A model generated the notes under the pieces. That model was not told the DNA's origin. It did no database searches and was given only the letters and a program-made list of their open reading frames with translations. Shown here one piece after another: positions 9,369 to 25,680 of a stretch of 64,000 nucleotides of DNA. Source of the DNA: Collimonas arenae (GTDB taxonomy: Bacteria > Pseudomonadota > Gammaproteobacteria > Burkholderiales > Burkholderiaceae_D); the NCBI RefSeq assembly GCF_000786695.1, contig NZ_CP009962.1, forward strand, positions 868,001-932,000. Reading direction: 5' to 3'. Positions within the stretch are counted from its first letter, which is position 1, and the number at the start of each line of letters is the position of its first letter. A program made the position numbers and the translations under genes.

Positions 9369-9512
9369 TCGCCTCCCGTTGAGAACGACGCGAAAGAAGC
9401 GAAGCAGGCAGGTAGTAAAAGGTCTGTTTTGCGGGTGAAGTTTGAGGGGTAAAAGCGGGGAAGAAGTAGGTGTGGTGAGTAAAAAGTTTTTCGGTGGTTA
9501 GTAAAAAAGTAG

Positions 9513-9541
9513 TTGACGAAAAACTTGAAACGCTACATAAT
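9513..9541 (+). promoter_or_regulatory. rRNA operon promoter P2
   Basis: TTGACG (9513-9518), a 17-base spacer, then CATAAT (9536-9541). A- and T-tracts at 9480-9510 directly upstream could be an UP element. The 9332-9816 stretch holds the two promoters, boxA and the 16S processing stem, and no gene. Confidence 0.7.
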
Positions 9542-9616
9542 CTCATCTCTCTGCTGCTGACAAACAAAACGATTTGTTGGCGACGCGAACCGGGTAGCTG
9601 GTGACGCGAAGTAGAA

Positions 9617-9628
9617 GGTTCTTTAACA
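9617..9628 (+). promoter_or_regulatory. rRNA leader boxA antitermination site
   Basis: GGTTCTTTAACA closely matches the boxA of enterobacterial rrn leaders, where the NusB/NusE complex loads to prevent Rho termination. It stands directly before the 16S processing stem. Confidence 0.7.
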
Positions 9629-9630
9629 AT

Positions 9631-9652
9631 TAACAGTCGATAAGTGTGGGCG
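9631..9652 (+). other. 16S precursor processing stem, 5' strand
   Basis: These 22 bases are complementary to 11371-11392 with two mismatches. The two segments bracket the 16S gene and would form the long duplex cut by RNase III in rRNA maturation. Confidence 0.75.
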
Positions 9653-9816
9653 TTTAATGGAAGTGCAGCGCTGCTGACGTAAGTCGGTGGCGTATAACTT
9701 AAAACATTAAATGTTCACAAAAGAAGAAAATAGGATGCTTCGCAAGAAGTAGCCTGTCAGTATTTTGAGTGAGCGATAGCAGAGATGCTAGGCAGCAATG
9801 CCACAAAACAGAGATT

Positions 9817-11350
<1,534 letters not shown>

Positions 11351-11469
11351 GAGTTTGCATGAAAGTTAAGCGTCCACACTTATCGTCTGTTAATAAAGAA
11401 GAACAGGTATCGGTCAAGACTGTTGCGTGAGAGCGCAGTAGTTGATGGGTGGCTCGTACTGATCCAAGC

Positions 11470-11546
11470 GGGTCTGTAGCTCAGTTGGTTAGAGCACCGT
11501 GTTGATAACGCGGGGGTCGTTGGTTCGAGCCCAACCAGACCCACCA
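11470..11546 (+). tRNA. tRNA-Ile (GAT)
   Basis: A 77-base tRNA with acceptor GGGTCTG pairing with CAGACCC, anticodon loop TTGATAA (anticodon GAT), GGTTCGAGC T-arm and encoded CCA. It is in the usual position in the 16S-23S spacer. Confidence 0.97.
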
Positions 11547-11555
11547 ACAAGTTTC

Positions 11556-11631
11556 GGGGGTTTAGCTCAGCTGGGAGAGCACCTGCTTTGCAAGCAGGGG
11601 GTCGTCGGTTCGATCCCGTCAACCTCCACCA
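11556..11631 (+). tRNA. tRNA-Ala (TGC)
   Basis: A 76-base tRNA with acceptor GGGGGTT pairing with AACCTCC (one G-U), anticodon loop TTTGCAA (anticodon TGC), GGTTCGATC T-arm and encoded CCA. It lies nine bases after tRNA-Ile. Confidence 0.97.
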
Positions 11632-11729
11632 AGTTTCCGGTGGCACGAAGCAAGAAATATCAAACCTAAGTCGGCGCAGAGAGTGCGTTGGGATTTAGGT
11701 TTGGTCTTTTTAAGATCAATGGATTTACC

Positions 11730-11756
11730 GTTCTTTAACAATCTAGAAGAAGTAGT
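11730..11756 (+). promoter_or_regulatory. Spacer boxA and 5' strand of the 23S processing stem
   Basis: GTTCTTTAACA (11730-11740) repeats the leader boxA and would reload the antitermination complex before 23S. It runs into AATCTAGAAGAAGTAGT (11740-11756), which is perfectly complementary over 17 bases to 14964-14980 beyond the 23S gene. The rest of the 11632-11964 spacer holds no gene. Confidence 0.75.
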
Positions 11757-11964
11757 AAAGATTCGTCAGCAGACAAGACATTGTTTGTTGATGGGTATGA
11801 TTGTATCAAATCAAAAAGTATGTAAAGAGTTCTCAAAAGAGTTGATGGGCGCAAGCTGCATCAACAACTGCGAAAACACTTTGGATACGGCAAACGCTAA
11901 ACTCATAGAAATACCTCTATAACCGCTTTTTGGCTGTGAACGCAGTCAGAGGCTAACGTTATAG

Positions 11965-14837
<2,873 letters not shown>

Positions 14838-15027
14838 ATAACCTTAGCAGGTTATATGATGAGCTTTATTTGTTTGCCAAGGTTGAACCTCGAAAGAGAT
14901 ACCAACCGTTTGGACATTCATACCCAACCGGACTCATCCACCCCGATGAGTTCGGTATAAAAAACTACTTCTTCTAGATTGCGCGGTTTGTTGCTCCAAC
15001 TGGAGAACAGACAGCGGTACAAGTTAT

Positions 15028-15141
15028 GCCTGATGACCATAGCGAGTTGGTACCACCCCTTCCCATCCCGAACAGGACCGTGAAACGACTTTGCGCCGAT
15101 GATAGTGCTGCAACCAGTGTGAAAGTAGGTCATCGTCAGGC
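15028..15141 (+). rRNA. rrf: 5S ribosomal RNA
   Basis: About 114 bases. The 5' GCCTGATGAC pairs with the 3' GTCATCGTCAGGC, and the conserved CCCATCCCGAACAG loop is at about 15061-15074. It lies about 190 bases after the 23S gene. Confidence 0.95.
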
Positions 15142-15150
15142 TTTTATTAG

Positions 15151-15185
15151 AAAACCCTCTCAGCGATTGCTGGGAGGGTTTTTGC
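15151..15185 (+). terminator. rRNA operon intrinsic terminator
   Basis: CCCTCTCAGC (15155-15164) and GCTGGGAGGG (15169-15178) form a 10-bp stem with one mismatch and a GATT loop, followed by TTTTT. This is a strong intrinsic terminator right after 5S. The 15186-15418 gap to ruvA has no gene; TTGTCC-N17-CATATT at 15376-15404 is a possible ruvA promoter. Confidence 0.88.
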
Positions 15186-15418
15186 TTTGGGCTTTGGATT
15201 TGAAATTCGCATTGGCAAAATTACTTCGTAACGCACAGATGCGCTGCAAAAATCCGGTAATGGCAGGCATGAAAAAGCCACTTATGCATTTATTCTCGCC
15301 TCGTAAGCACCAGATTTCCCGACACCTCCTCTAATTTCTGCGCTCCAACAACAAAACCACTGTGTTTTTAACCAGTTGTCCTGTATGATTCATTGATTCA
15401 TATTTAGGCCATACTGCA

Positions 15419-15997
15419 ATGATCGGTCGTCTTTCAGGCACTCTGCTCGAGAAAAATCCTCCCCAGCTACTTATCGACTGCAATGGCGTCGGGTATGAAG
15501 TCGGGGTGCCGATGAGCACTTTCTATAATTTGCCGGGGATTGGCGAAAAAGTTGCGTTGTTGACCCATCTGGCGATACGCGAAGATGCGCACGTGCTGTA
15601 TGGTTTCGGCACAGCGGAAGAACGGAATGTATTCAAGCAGTTGATCAAGATCAGCGGTGTGGGCGCTCGTACTGCACTTTCGATCCTATCCGGCATGTCG
15701 GTGCAAGATCTGGCGCAGGCGGTGACTTTGCAGGAAGCCGGCCGATTGACCAAAGTGCCTGGGATCGGCAAGAAAACTGCGGAGCGCCTGTTGCTTGAGC
15801 TGAAAGGTAAACTGGGCGCGGATCTGGGGCCGGTTGACAGTCCTCATGGAAGCGACGCCAGCGGCGATATCCTGAACGCCCTGATTGCACTCGGCTATTC
15901 AGACAAGGAAGCATTGTTGGCGCTCAAGCAATTGCCACCGGAAGCCACGGTCTCGGAAGGTATCAAATTGGCACTGAAAATGCTCTCCAAGCTGTAA
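15419..15997 (+). CDS. ruvA: Holliday junction branch migration protein RuvA
   Basis: A 192-residue protein that binds four-way junctions as a tetramer and loads RuvB rings. The N-terminal OB domain starts [23 protein letters not shown]; two helix-hairpin-helix motifs follow ([13 protein letters not shown] near 79-91 and [16 protein letters not shown] near 114-129); the C-terminal RuvB-contact domain has [13 protein letters not shown]. Full length. ruvC, often next to ruvAB in this group, is not directly upstream: the rRNA operon is. Confidence 0.97.
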   Translation: MIGRLSGTLLEKNPPQLLIDCNGVGYEVGVPMSTFYNLPGIGEKVALLTHLAIREDAHVLYGFGTAEERNVFKQLIKISGVGARTALSILSGMSVQDLAQAVTLQEAGRLTKVPGIGKKTAERLLLELKGKLGADLGPVDSPHGSDASGDILNALIALGYSDKEALLALKQLPPEATVSEGIKLALKMLSKL

Positions 15998-16088
15998 TCG
16001 AGCAGGGCAAAGCAACATCTTTGTGTTTTATCGGCGGAGCGAAGTCTTTTTTCATTTTTAATCGCCGCACTCTGGCTACAATCCGATC

Positions 16089-17147
16089 ATGAGTATCCAA
16101 ACCGACGATTTTACTGAACAACGCATTATTGCCGCCACGCCTGCGTCGCCGAATGAAGAGGCGATCGAACGCGCTTTGCGGCCGAAGCAACTGGACGAAT
16201 ATGTCGGCCAGGAAAAGATACGCGATCAGCTTCAAATATTTATCACCGCCGCCCGGCAAAGACGTGAAGCGTTGGATCACACGCTGTTATTCGGTCCTCC
16301 GGGCTTAGGCAAGACTACGCTGGCACACATTATTGCGCGTGAAATGGGCGTCAATTTACGCCAGACTTCAGGCCCTGTACTAGAACGCGCCGGCGACTTG
16401 GCTGCGTTGTTGACCAATCTGGAAGCCAACGACGTCTTGTTCATCGATGAGATTCATCGTCTTTCCCCCGTGGTCGAGGAAATCCTGTATCCGGCATTGG
16501 AAGATTATCAGATAGATATCATGATCGGCGAAGGTCCTGCGGCACGCTCGGTGCGTCTGGATCTCCAGCCTTTCACATTGGTGGGTGCGACAACGCGAGC
16601 CGGGATGTTGACGAATCCCCTGCGAGACCGTTTCGGTATTGTTGCCCGCCTTGAATTTTATACTCCACAGCAGCTGGGCAAGATCGTAACGCGTAGCGCC
16701 TCCTTATTGGGCGCGCCGATCATGGACGACGGTGCCTTCGAGATCGCCAAGCGCAGCCGCGGTACGCCGCGTATCGCCAACCGCTTGTTGCGCCGTGTGC
16801 GCGATTATGCGGAAGTCAAAGGTAATGGAGAAATCACCAAGGCGATGGCTGATGCGGCGCTGGTCATGCTGGATGTTGATCCGGTTGGCTTCGACGTGAT
16901 GGATAGAAAACTGTTGGAGGCAGTGCTGTTCAAATTTGGCGGTGGTCCGGTTGGTTTGGACAATCTGGCGGCTGCGATCGGAGAAGAGCGCGACACCATT
17001 GAAGACGTACTTGAACCCTATTTGATTCAGCAGGGTTATTTGCAGCGCACGCCGCGCGGTCGCATCGCAACGCCTGCGGCCTATACGCATTTTGGCGTCA
17101 CGGCGCCGCGAGCCGGGCCGAACGGCGAGTTATGGGGGCAAAATTAA
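16089..17147 (+). CDS. ruvB: Holliday junction branch migration ATPase RuvB
   Basis: A 352-residue AAA+ motor that drives branch migration with RuvA. Walker [13 protein letters not shown] spans about residues 69-80 and Walker B is in [13 protein letters not shown]. Sensor and arginine-finger regions ([19 protein letters not shown]) and the C-terminal winged-helix domain ending near [10 protein letters not shown] are intact. It starts 91 bases after ruvA and is probably cotranscribed. Its last codons overlap the next frame. Confidence 0.97.
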   Translation: MSIQTDDFTEQRIIAATPASPNEEAIERALRPKQLDEYVGQEKIRDQLQIFITAARQRREALDHTLLFGPPGLGKTTLAHIIAREMGVNLRQTSGPVLERAGDLAALLTNLEANDVLFIDEIHRLSPVVEEILYPALEDYQIDIMIGEGPAARSVRLDLQPFTLVGATTRAGMLTNPLRDRFGIVARLEFYTPQQLGKIVTRSASLLGAPIMDDGAFEIAKRSRGTPRIANRLLRRVRDYAEVKGNGEITKAMADAALVMLDVDPVGFDVMDRKLLEAVLFKFGGGPVGLDNLAAAIGEERDTIEDVLEPYLIQQGYLQRTPRGRIATPAAYTHFGVTAPRAGPNGELWGQN

Positions 17148-17643
17148 TTCACCCCCAACTAGCGACGTTAATGCGCCGACGCCAGCCACGATACAGATTT
17201 GGGTTGACGGCGATGCTTGTCCGAATGTCATCAAAGAAATTTTGTTCCGGGTTGCCGATCGCTTGCAGATTACAGTAACGCTGGTGGCTAACAAGCTGTT
17301 AAGAGTACCGCCATCGCGTTTTATCAAGGCGGTGCAGGTGCCAGCGGGCTTCGATGTAGCGGATAACGAAATTGTCCGCTTGTTGCAAGCTGGCGACCTG
17401 GTCATTACGGCGGATATCCCGTTGGCGGCCGACGTACTTGAAAAAGGCGGAAAAGCGCTCAATCCGCGTGGCGAGTTTTATACCAAGGATAATATCCAGC
17501 AGCACCTGACGATGCGTACATTCATGGAGGAATTGCGCAGCAGTGGCGTCGAAACTGGCGATCCGACGACATTCAGCCAAAGCGATCGCCATTTGTTCGC
17601 TTCACAGCTTGATCAGTTTTTGCAGAAATCGCGAATTCGATAA
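17092..17643 (+). CDS. YaiI/YqxD family protein (DUF188, UPF0178)
   Basis: The conserved domain starts at [18 protein letters not shown] and continues with [53 protein letters not shown] and [14 protein letters not shown], giving the usual length of about 150 residues for this family of unknown, possibly nuclease-related function. The start is uncertain: no ATG or GTG lies in frame ahead of the domain. The listed start is TTG at 17092, inside ruvB, which adds about 34 non-conserved residues. Translation coupled to ruvB termination is likely. Confidence 0.75.
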   Translation: MASRRREPGRTASYGGKINSPPTSDVNAPTPATIQIWVDGDACPNVIKEILFRVADRLQITVTLVANKLLRVPPSRFIKAVQVPAGFDVADNEIVRLLQAGDLVITADIPLAADVLEKGGKALNPRGEFYTKDNIQQHLTMRTFMEELRSSGVETGDPTTFSQSDRHLFASQLDQFLQKSRIR

Positions 17644-17793
17644 TCATCTCTAATCGCAGCAGATAGCTGTAAATGCGCGGGCATCGTGCCGTCCCGCGGT
17701 GCAGGTGTCGAAATGTCACTATCTCGGTGCTTGTGTAAAAATTAAACGTCACAGACAATACGATAGTCTTCACTAATAGTGTGCAAGTCAACC

Positions 17794-18636
17794 ATGCTTA
17801 TGTCTACCAAAGCTAACCGTTATGCTCATCAGCTTTTGGACGCGCGAGCGCAAGCCAAACTGATGCCCCTGCTGTCCGATGCCGACGCTTTGTCGCTGAT
17901 GGATGGTTATGAAATCGGCAAGCGGATCCTGGATGCAAGTATTGGCCAGGGATCGAATCCGGTTGGCCGCAAGCTTGGGTTCTGCAATCGCAATATCTGG
18001 CAAAAATATGGCATCGCGCAATCGATCAGCGCGCCGATCTGGGCACATATCTTCGACACCACAGTACGTTACGCCGAAGACAATCGCGGGATTCAGAGCC
18101 TGGAAGGCGCAGTGCAGCCGCGGATCGAACCGGAAGTGGTGTTCAGTCTGGGTCGCACGCCGGCACCAGATGCCGATCTGGAGGAGCTTGCCGACTGCAT
18201 CGAGTGGATGGCACATGCCTTCGAAATTGTCGTCTGTCCATTTCCCGACTGGAAATTCGAAGCGGTCGATGCTATCGCCGCTTTCGGTTTGCACGGTACC
18301 TTGATCATCGGCGAGCCGCATGTGCTGTCGAGCGCTACGCGGCGCAATCTCGCCAGCATGCTGGCCAACGCCAGCGTTTCGCTATCCTGCTGCACTGAGG
18401 ATTCTGTCACCCTGTGCGGGGCCGGTTTTGGCAGCGACGTACTGGACAGTCCGGTACACGCTTTGTGGCATTTGCACCAGGAACTCAACGCTCATCCTGA
18501 ATTCACTCCCTTGCAGGCCGGTGAAATCATTACTACCGGCACTTGGACCGATGCCTATCCAGTGCAGGCAGGACAAACCTGGGTCACTGCTTTTTCGGGA
18601 ATTACGCTGCCAGGACTCACAGTGTCATTCGTCTAA
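17794..18636 (+). CDS. Fumarylacetoacetate hydrolase/2-keto-4-pentenoate hydratase family protein
   Basis: A 280-residue protein related to the hydratase/decarboxylase branch of the FAH superfamily (MhpD, 4-oxalocrotonate decarboxylase), which acts on 2-keto acids from aromatic ring cleavage. Family-type segments are GRKLGFCNRNIWQKYGI near residues 58-74, a metal-ligand-like IEPEVVFSLG near 108-117 and LQAGEIITTGTWTDAYPVQAG near the C-terminus. The ATG at 17794 was chosen; ATG 17800 and GTG 17779 are alternatives. No pathway genes are adjacent, so the substrate is unknown. Confidence 0.75.
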   Translation: MLMSTKANRYAHQLLDARAQAKLMPLLSDADALSLMDGYEIGKRILDASIGQGSNPVGRKLGFCNRNIWQKYGIAQSISAPIWAHIFDTTVRYAEDNRGIQSLEGAVQPRIEPEVVFSLGRTPAPDADLEELADCIEWMAHAFEIVVCPFPDWKFEAVDAIAAFGLHGTLIIGEPHVLSSATRRNLASMLANASVSLSCCTEDSVTLCGAGFGSDVLDSPVHALWHLHQELNAHPEFTPLQAGEIITTGTWTDAYPVQAGQTWVTAFSGITLPGLTVSFV

Positions 18637-18655
18637 GGATCCTGATAGCGTTAGC

Positions 18656-18697
18656 AAAAAAAGCCGTTCAGCGACAAGCTGGAACGGCTTTTTTTCC
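18656..18697. terminator. Strong bidirectional intrinsic terminator
   Basis: An A-run, then AGCCGTTCAGC and GCTGGAACGGCT around a GACAA loop (one bulge), then TTTTTTT. It fits termination of both the plus-strand hydratase-family gene and the minus-strand DUF2147 gene. Confidence 0.88.
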
Positions 18698-18733
18698 GGC
18701 ACGCGCTGGGCGAGCCGACAGCTGGTATGGTGA

Positions 18734-19210
18734 TTATTCCTGACGCAACCAGGTTTGCGTACGGCCGAGCATCGGCACGCCGATATAACCGCGCACATCG
18801 AGTTTCTGACCATTCTCCTGCAACGTCATCTTGCTCTTGTAAACTTTGCCGTTATCCGGATCAAGAATCTTGCCGCCGTTATATTCGCTGCCATCTTTTT
18901 GCATGCCCGTGATGATGGTCATGCCGAGGATAGGTTGATCCTTGAGATCACCTTCGCATTTGACGCATTTGGGATTTTGATCTTCGCTTGGATCGCGTAA
19001 CAGCTTTTCAATTTTGCCGCTAAGGACGCCGTTGGCTTCAGTGATGCGTATCAGCGCTTTTGGTTTGCCGCTGTGATCGTCAATATTTTTCCACAGGCCG
19101 ACTGCTGAATTGGGGGCCTGGGCGAAAGCGGCGGGAGCCAGTAAGGCGCTACCGGCAGCCGCCGTCATCAAGAGCGGCATTAATAGTTTATTGATTAAAA
19201 GTTTATGCAT
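18734..19210 (-). CDS. Secreted DUF2147 domain protein
   Basis: A 158-residue protein with a Sec signal peptide (MHKLLINKLLMPLLMTAAAG to AFAQA, cleavage near residue 31). The mature part starts VGLWKNIDDHSGKPKALIRI and contains DPDNGKVYKSKMTL and LDVRGYIGVPMLGRTQTW, the recognisable DUF2147 pattern. Two cysteines (CVKC) could bind metal or form a disulfide. Function is unknown; a periplasmic lipid-binding-like beta fold is usual for this family. The ATG at 19210 follows AGGAGA. It lies 70 bases downstream of valS on the same strand. Confidence 0.85.
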   Translation of the reverse strand: MHKLLINKLLMPLLMTAAAGSALLAPAAFAQAPNSAVGLWKNIDDHSGKPKALIRITEANGVLSGKIEKLLRDPSEDQNPKCVKCEGDLKDQPILGMTIITGMQKDGSEYNGGKILDPDNGKVYKSKMTLQENGQKLDVRGYIGVPMLGRTQTWLRQE

Positions 19211-19279
19211 GTTTCGTCTCCTGGTATCTGTTGCACCGGCCGCACTACTGCAGGCCGGCGTCATCCTATTATTAAGAAA

Positions 19280-22114
19280 TCAAGATACTTTTAATTTTGC
19301 AAACTGTTCGCGCAATTTTTCAAGGGTACCCGAAAAATTGACCAGACGTTCCCGCATCTGCGCAACCACCTGTGCCGGTGCTCTTGCCACAAAGCTCTCA
19401 TTGCCTAGCTGGGCTTCGGCTTTCGCCATCTCACCCTCGATACGAGTGATTTCCTTACCCAAACGTTCCCGCTCAGCTGCAACATCAATTTCTACTTTGA
19501 GCAACAGCTTAGCATCGCCGACTATCGAGACCGGTGCCGGGGATTCGGGTAGAGTCTCTACTACTTGCACTTCTGATAATTTCGCCAATGCCTGCAGATA
19601 CGGTGCAAACGACAGCAAGGTAGTTCGCTGTTCGGCCGAGCCGGCGATGATCAGCGGCACCCGCAGCGCCGGCGACAATTGCATTTCGCCGCGCAGGTTG
19701 CGGCAGGCATCGGTCAGCGACTTCAACTGGGTCATCCAGGCTTCAGCGCCGTCGTCGATCTTTTCCAGATTAGCTTCCGGATAAGGCTGGCGCATGATGG
19801 AGTCGCCTGCCGGTTCCAGCGTCTTGCCGGTCAGCGGCGCCACGCTTTGCCACAAAGCCTCAGTGACGAACGGGATGATCGGGTGCGCCAGACGCAGCAC
19901 GACTTCGAGTACGCGCAACAAAGTGCGGCGAGTGGCGCGTTGTTGCGCTTCGTTGCCCTGCTGGATTTGAACCTTGGCGACTTCCAGGTACCAATCGCAA
20001 TACTCGTCCCAAACGAATTTATAGATCGCCGAAGCGATATTGTCGAAACGGTAGTCGGCGAAACCCTTGGCGACTTCGGCTTCGGTACGCTGCAGGAGCG
20101 AAACGATCCAGCGGTCGGCTTGCGAGAATTGCAGCTTTTCCTTATCGCACTCGCCTGGTGTATGGCCATCGAAACCGCAATCCTTGCCTTCGGTATTCAT
20201 CAGCACGAAACGGGTGGCGTTCCACAGCTTGTTGCAGAAATTGCGATAGCCATCGCAGCGGCCGAGGTCAAAATTGATATTGCGGCCCAACGTTGCCAGC
20301 GATGCAAAAGTGAAGCGCAAGGCGTCGGTGCCGAACGCTGGAATGCCATCGGCGAACTCCTTGCGGGTCGCCTTGGCAATGCTGTCGGACTGCTTCGGAT
20401 TCATCAGGCCGACCGTGCGTTTCGCCACCAGCGTTTCAAGATCGATGCCGTCGATCAGATCGATAGGGTCCAGCGTATTGCCCTTCGATTTGGACATCTT
20501 CTGGCCGTTGCCGTCGCGTACCAGGCCGTGCACATAGACGGTCTTGAACGGCACCTTGCCGGTAAAGTGGGTGGTCATGATCACCATCCGCGCTACCCAG
20601 AAGAAGATGATGTCAAAGCCGGTGACCAGCACCGACGATGGCAGGAACATCTTGTAGTCTGGCGTTTCTTCCGGCCAGCCAAGGGTCGAAAATGGCACCA
20701 GCGCTGACGAGAACCAGGTATCGAGCACATCGTCGTCGCGTGTCAGCTTACCGGTATAGCCGGCTGCTGCTGCCTTGGCCTGCGCTTCCGCTTCATTGCG
20801 GGCGACATAGATCTTGCCGTCGTCGGCGTACCAGGCCGGAATTTGATGGCCCCACCACAGCTGGCGGGAAATGCACCAGTCCTGGATATTGTTGAGCCAC
20901 TGGTTATAAGTGTTGTTCCAGTTTTCCGGGATCATCTGGATTTCGCCGTTGGCGACTTTTTCCAGCGCCACTTCGGTAATCGATTTACCCGGGAAATGCG
21001 TGCCTTCCGGCGCCGGCTTGCTCATCGCTACAAACCACTGGTCGGTCAGCATCGGCTCGATCACAACGCCGGTGCGGTCGCCGCGTGGCACCATCAGTTT
21101 GTGCGGCTTGACCGATTCCAGCAAACCTTGGGCATCCAGATCGGCAACGATCTGTTTGCGCGCCACGAAGCGATCCATGCCCTGATATTGGACCGGGCCG
21201 TTCTCGTTGATCTTGGCGTCCAGCGTCAGGATGGAGATTTGCGCCAGCTTGTGCCGTTGTCCCACAGCATAGTCGTTGAAGTCATGAGCCGGCGTGATCT
21301 TCACGCAACCGGTGCCGAACTCCTTGTCGACATAGCTATCGGCGATGACCGGGATTTCGCGGTCGGTCAGCGGCAGTTTGAGCATCTTGCCGACCAAATG
21401 GATATAACGTTCGTCAGTCGGATCGACGGCGACGGCAACGTCGCCCAGCATGGTTTCGGGGCGCGTGGTGGCAACCGTCAGATGGCCGCTGCCATCGGCG
21501 AACGGATAACGGATATGCCACATCGAACCGTCTTCTTCTTCCTGCGCTACTTCCAGTTCCGAGATGGCGGTGCCCAGCACCGGGTCCCAGTTTACAAGGC
21601 GCTTGCCGCGATAGATCAAGCCTTGCTCGAACAGGCGGACGAATACTTCGACCACGGTCCCAGACAGTTTGTCGTCCATCGTGAAGTATTCACGGCTCCA
21701 GTCGGTGGAAGCACCCATGCGGCGCATCTGGCCGGTAATGGTCGAGCCGGATTTTTCTTTCCACTCCCAGACCTTTTCGACAAATTTTTCACGGCCCAGA
21801 TCATGGCGCGATACCTTTTGCGCATCGAGTTGTCGTTCGACCACGATTTGCGTGGCGATGCCGGCGTGATCGGTGCCAGGAATCCATGCGGTGTTGAAAC
21901 CGCGCATGCGGTGGTAACGGGTCAAGCCATCCATGATGGTCTGGTTGAACGCGTGGCCCATGTGCAGCGTGCCTGTCACGTTGGGTGGCGGCAACTGAAT
22001 ACTGAAGGACGGTTTGTCGGCGTCGGTGGTGGCGGTGTAGTACCCGCGTTTTTCCCATTCCGTACGCCAGAATTGTTCAATCTCGGCAGGGTCGAAAGAC
22101 TTGGCTAATTCCAT
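19280..22114 (-). CDS. valS: Valine-tRNA ligase
   Basis: A 944-residue class I aminoacyl-tRNA synthetase. The HIGH-type signature is [18 protein letters not shown] near residues 42-59 and the KMSKS loop is [13 protein letters not shown]. The editing (CP1) domain with [15 protein letters not shown] is present, and the C-terminus is a coiled coil rich in Glu, Lys and Arg, as in bacterial ValRS. Full length. Long frames on the opposite strand here are shadows of this gene. Confidence 0.98.
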   Translation of the reverse strand: MELAKSFDPAEIEQFWRTEWEKRGYYTATTDADKPSFSIQLPPPNVTGTLHMGHAFNQTIMDGLTRYHRMRGFNTAWIPGTDHAGIATQIVVERQLDAQKVSRHDLGREKFVEKVWEWKEKSGSTITGQMRRMGASTDWSREYFTMDDKLSGTVVEVFVRLFEQGLIYRGKRLVNWDPVLGTAISELEVAQEEEDGSMWHIRYPFADGSGHLTVATTRPETMLGDVAVAVDPTDERYIHLVGKMLKLPLTDREIPVIADSYVDKEFGTGCVKITPAHDFNDYAVGQRHKLAQISILTLDAKINENGPVQYQGMDRFVARKQIVADLDAQGLLESVKPHKLMVPRGDRTGVVIEPMLTDQWFVAMSKPAPEGTHFPGKSITEVALEKVANGEIQMIPENWNNTYNQWLNNIQDWCISRQLWWGHQIPAWYADDGKIYVARNEAEAQAKAAAAGYTGKLTRDDDVLDTWFSSALVPFSTLGWPEETPDYKMFLPSSVLVTGFDIIFFWVARMVIMTTHFTGKVPFKTVYVHGLVRDGNGQKMSKSKGNTLDPIDLIDGIDLETLVAKRTVGLMNPKQSDSIAKATRKEFADGIPAFGTDALRFTFASLATLGRNINFDLGRCDGYRNFCNKLWNATRFVLMNTEGKDCGFDGHTPGECDKEKLQFSQADRWIVSLLQRTEAEVAKGFADYRFDNIASAIYKFVWDEYCDWYLEVAKVQIQQGNEAQQRATRRTLLRVLEVVLRLAHPIIPFVTEALWQSVAPLTGKTLEPAGDSIMRQPYPEANLEKIDDGAEAWMTQLKSLTDACRNLRGEMQLSPALRVPLIIAGSAEQRTTLLSFAPYLQALAKLSEVQVVETLPESPAPVSIVGDAKLLLKVEIDVAAERERLGKEITRIEGEMAKAEAQLGNESFVARAPAQVVAQMRERLVNFSGTLEKLREQFAKLKVS

Positions 22115-22351
22115 GATCTGTTAGTGTTTTTTGCTAAAACGATGATTATAAAGTACGCAGCCGACTGCTCCTAACATTGCAGGCGACGACGGGGCGATTT
22201 TTGATGTAAAGACAATCATGTGGATTGATTTGCCACGGATGCGGCCTTTTATACTTGACCGGGGATAAGGAACCGCACATTTTTGATATACCGCAAGCCG
22301 ATTGCGGGTGTAAAATCCTTGTCGCTGCCTCGGAATTCAAACGCCGGGCAG

Positions 22352-24485
<2,134 letters not shown>

Positions 24486-24493
24486 GGCCGCTG

Positions 24494-24694
24494 ATGGAAA
24501 TCGTCTTGAATGGTGCGCCGCATCCGCTGGCCGACGGTGAAAACCTGCAGCAGCTGATCGTGGCGCTGGAACTGGCCGGCAAGGCGGTTGCGGTGGCTGT
24601 CAACCGGCAGGTCGTGCCGGCCAGCCTGTGGCCGCAACGCGTTTTGCAGCCGGAAGACAAAGTCGATGTAGTGCGCGCCATAGGCGGTGGATAA
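24494..24694 (+). CDS. thiS: Thiazole synthase sulfur carrier ThiS
   Basis: A 66-residue ubiquitin-fold protein starting MEIVLNGAPHPLADGENL and ending in the required Gly-Gly (AIGGG), which is adenylated and thiocarboxylated to deliver sulfur to ThiG. The ATG at 24494 starts eight bases after the thiC stop, so it is in the same operon. No thiO (glycine oxidase) gene lies between thiC and thiS here, unlike many relatives. Confidence 0.93.
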   Translation: MEIVLNGAPHPLADGENLQQLIVALELAGKAVAVAVNRQVVPASLWPQRVLQPEDKVDVVRAIGGG

Positions 24695-24734
24695 TCCACC
24701 GCCATAAACCTACTGCGCAACTCAATCTCTGGGC

Positions 24735-24780
24735 TGCGATGCTCACCGTACTTTCGTACGGCTGCGCTTCTTACCCAGAC
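24735..24780. repeat. REP-like intergenic hairpin between thiS and thiG
   Basis: The 173-base gap between thiS and thiG holds CCGTAC-TTTC-GTACGG (24746-24761) inside a segment reading CGATGCTCA...GGCTGCGCTTCTT. This looks like a dispersed repetitive extragenic element of the kind seen in Burkholderiales rather than a gene. Confidence 0.45.
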
Positions 24781-24867
24781 CTTGAGCCGCTCGCTACGGT
24801 TTCTGGCGGTGGCACAGAGTCATTTGGGTGCGCACCGGAAATCGTAGGAATCTTTTAAGGATTTATC

Positions 24868-25680
24868 ATGGATCTGAATTCATCCTCTCAGACGGAACTA
24901 GCAGACACTGGCTTGACCATTGCCGGCAAGACCTATAGCTCACGGTTGCTGGTTGGCAGTGGCAAGTATCGTGACCTGGAACAAACACGGGCTGCCACCG
25001 AAGCCAGCGGTGCGGAAATCATCACAGTGGCGATTCGGCGCGTCAATATCGGGCAAGATCCCAATGCGCCTAATTTGCTGGATGTGGTGCCGCCGTTGCG
25101 CTACACGATCCTGCCTAACACGGCAGGTTGTTATACCGCAGCCGATGCGGTCTACACGCTGCAACTAGGGCGGGAGCTGCTGAACGGGCACAAGCTGGCC
25201 AAGCTTGAAGTACTGGGCGACGAGCGGACGCTGTTCCCGAATATGCCGGAAACCTTGAAAGCCGCCGAAGCGTTGGTGAAGGATGGTTTCGATGTGATGG
25301 TGTATTGCAGCGACGATCCGATCCAGGCGCGTATCCTGGAAGAGATTGGTTGCGTTGCGGTGATGCCGCTGGCGTCCTTGATCGGTTCGGGCATGGGCAT
25401 TTTGAATCCATGGAACCTGTCGCTGATCATCGAACAGGCCAAGGTGCCGGTACTGGTCGATGCCGGTGTAGGTACCGCGTCCGACGCTGCGATTGCAATG
25501 GAACTGGGGTGCGATGGCGTGCTGATGAATACCGCGATTGCCGGCGCACAGGATCCGATTCGCATGGCAAGGGCGATGCGGCTGGCGATTGAAGCCGGGC
25601 GCGAAGCCTTTCTTGCGGGCCGGATTCCCAAGCGTTTTGCGGCGTCGCCGTCTTCACCGATGGCCGGACGACTCAAGTGA
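24868..25680 (+). CDS. thiG: Thiazole synthase ThiG
   Basis: A 270-residue TIM-barrel enzyme that builds the thiazole phosphate from deoxyxylulose phosphate, dehydroglycine and ThiS thiocarboxylate. Family motifs are [14 protein letters not shown] near residues 28-41, [17 protein letters not shown], and the phosphate-binding [30 protein letters not shown]. Full length. The stop overlaps the GTG start of thiD. Its substrate DXP is made by the Dxs encoded at 48104. Confidence 0.96.
   Translation: MDLNSSSQTELADTGLTIAGKTYSSRLLVGSGKYRDLEQTRAATEASGAEIITVAIRRVNIGQDPNAPNLLDVVPPLRYTILPNTAGCYTAADAVYTLQLGRELLNGHKLAKLEVLGDERTLFPNMPETLKAAEALVKDGFDVMVYCSDDPIQARILEEIGCVAVMPLASLIGSGMGILNPWNLSLIIEQAKVPVLVDAGVGTASDAAIAMELGCDGVLMNTAIAGAQDPIRMARAMRLAIEAGREAFLAGRIPKRFAASPSSPMAGRLK

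Noticed and set aside
15376..15404. LexA (SOS) box before ruvA
   Set aside because: CTGTATGATTCATTG starts like a LexA half-site but lacks the symmetric second half.
20843..22108. 421-codon plus-strand frame opposite valS
   Set aside because: It mirrors valS codon by codon, has a His/Arg/Gly-rich composition typical of shadow frames and no recognisable domain.
24628..24858. 76-codon frame between thiS and thiG
   Set aside because: It starts inside thiS in another frame and translates the REP-like hairpin; no ribosome site.
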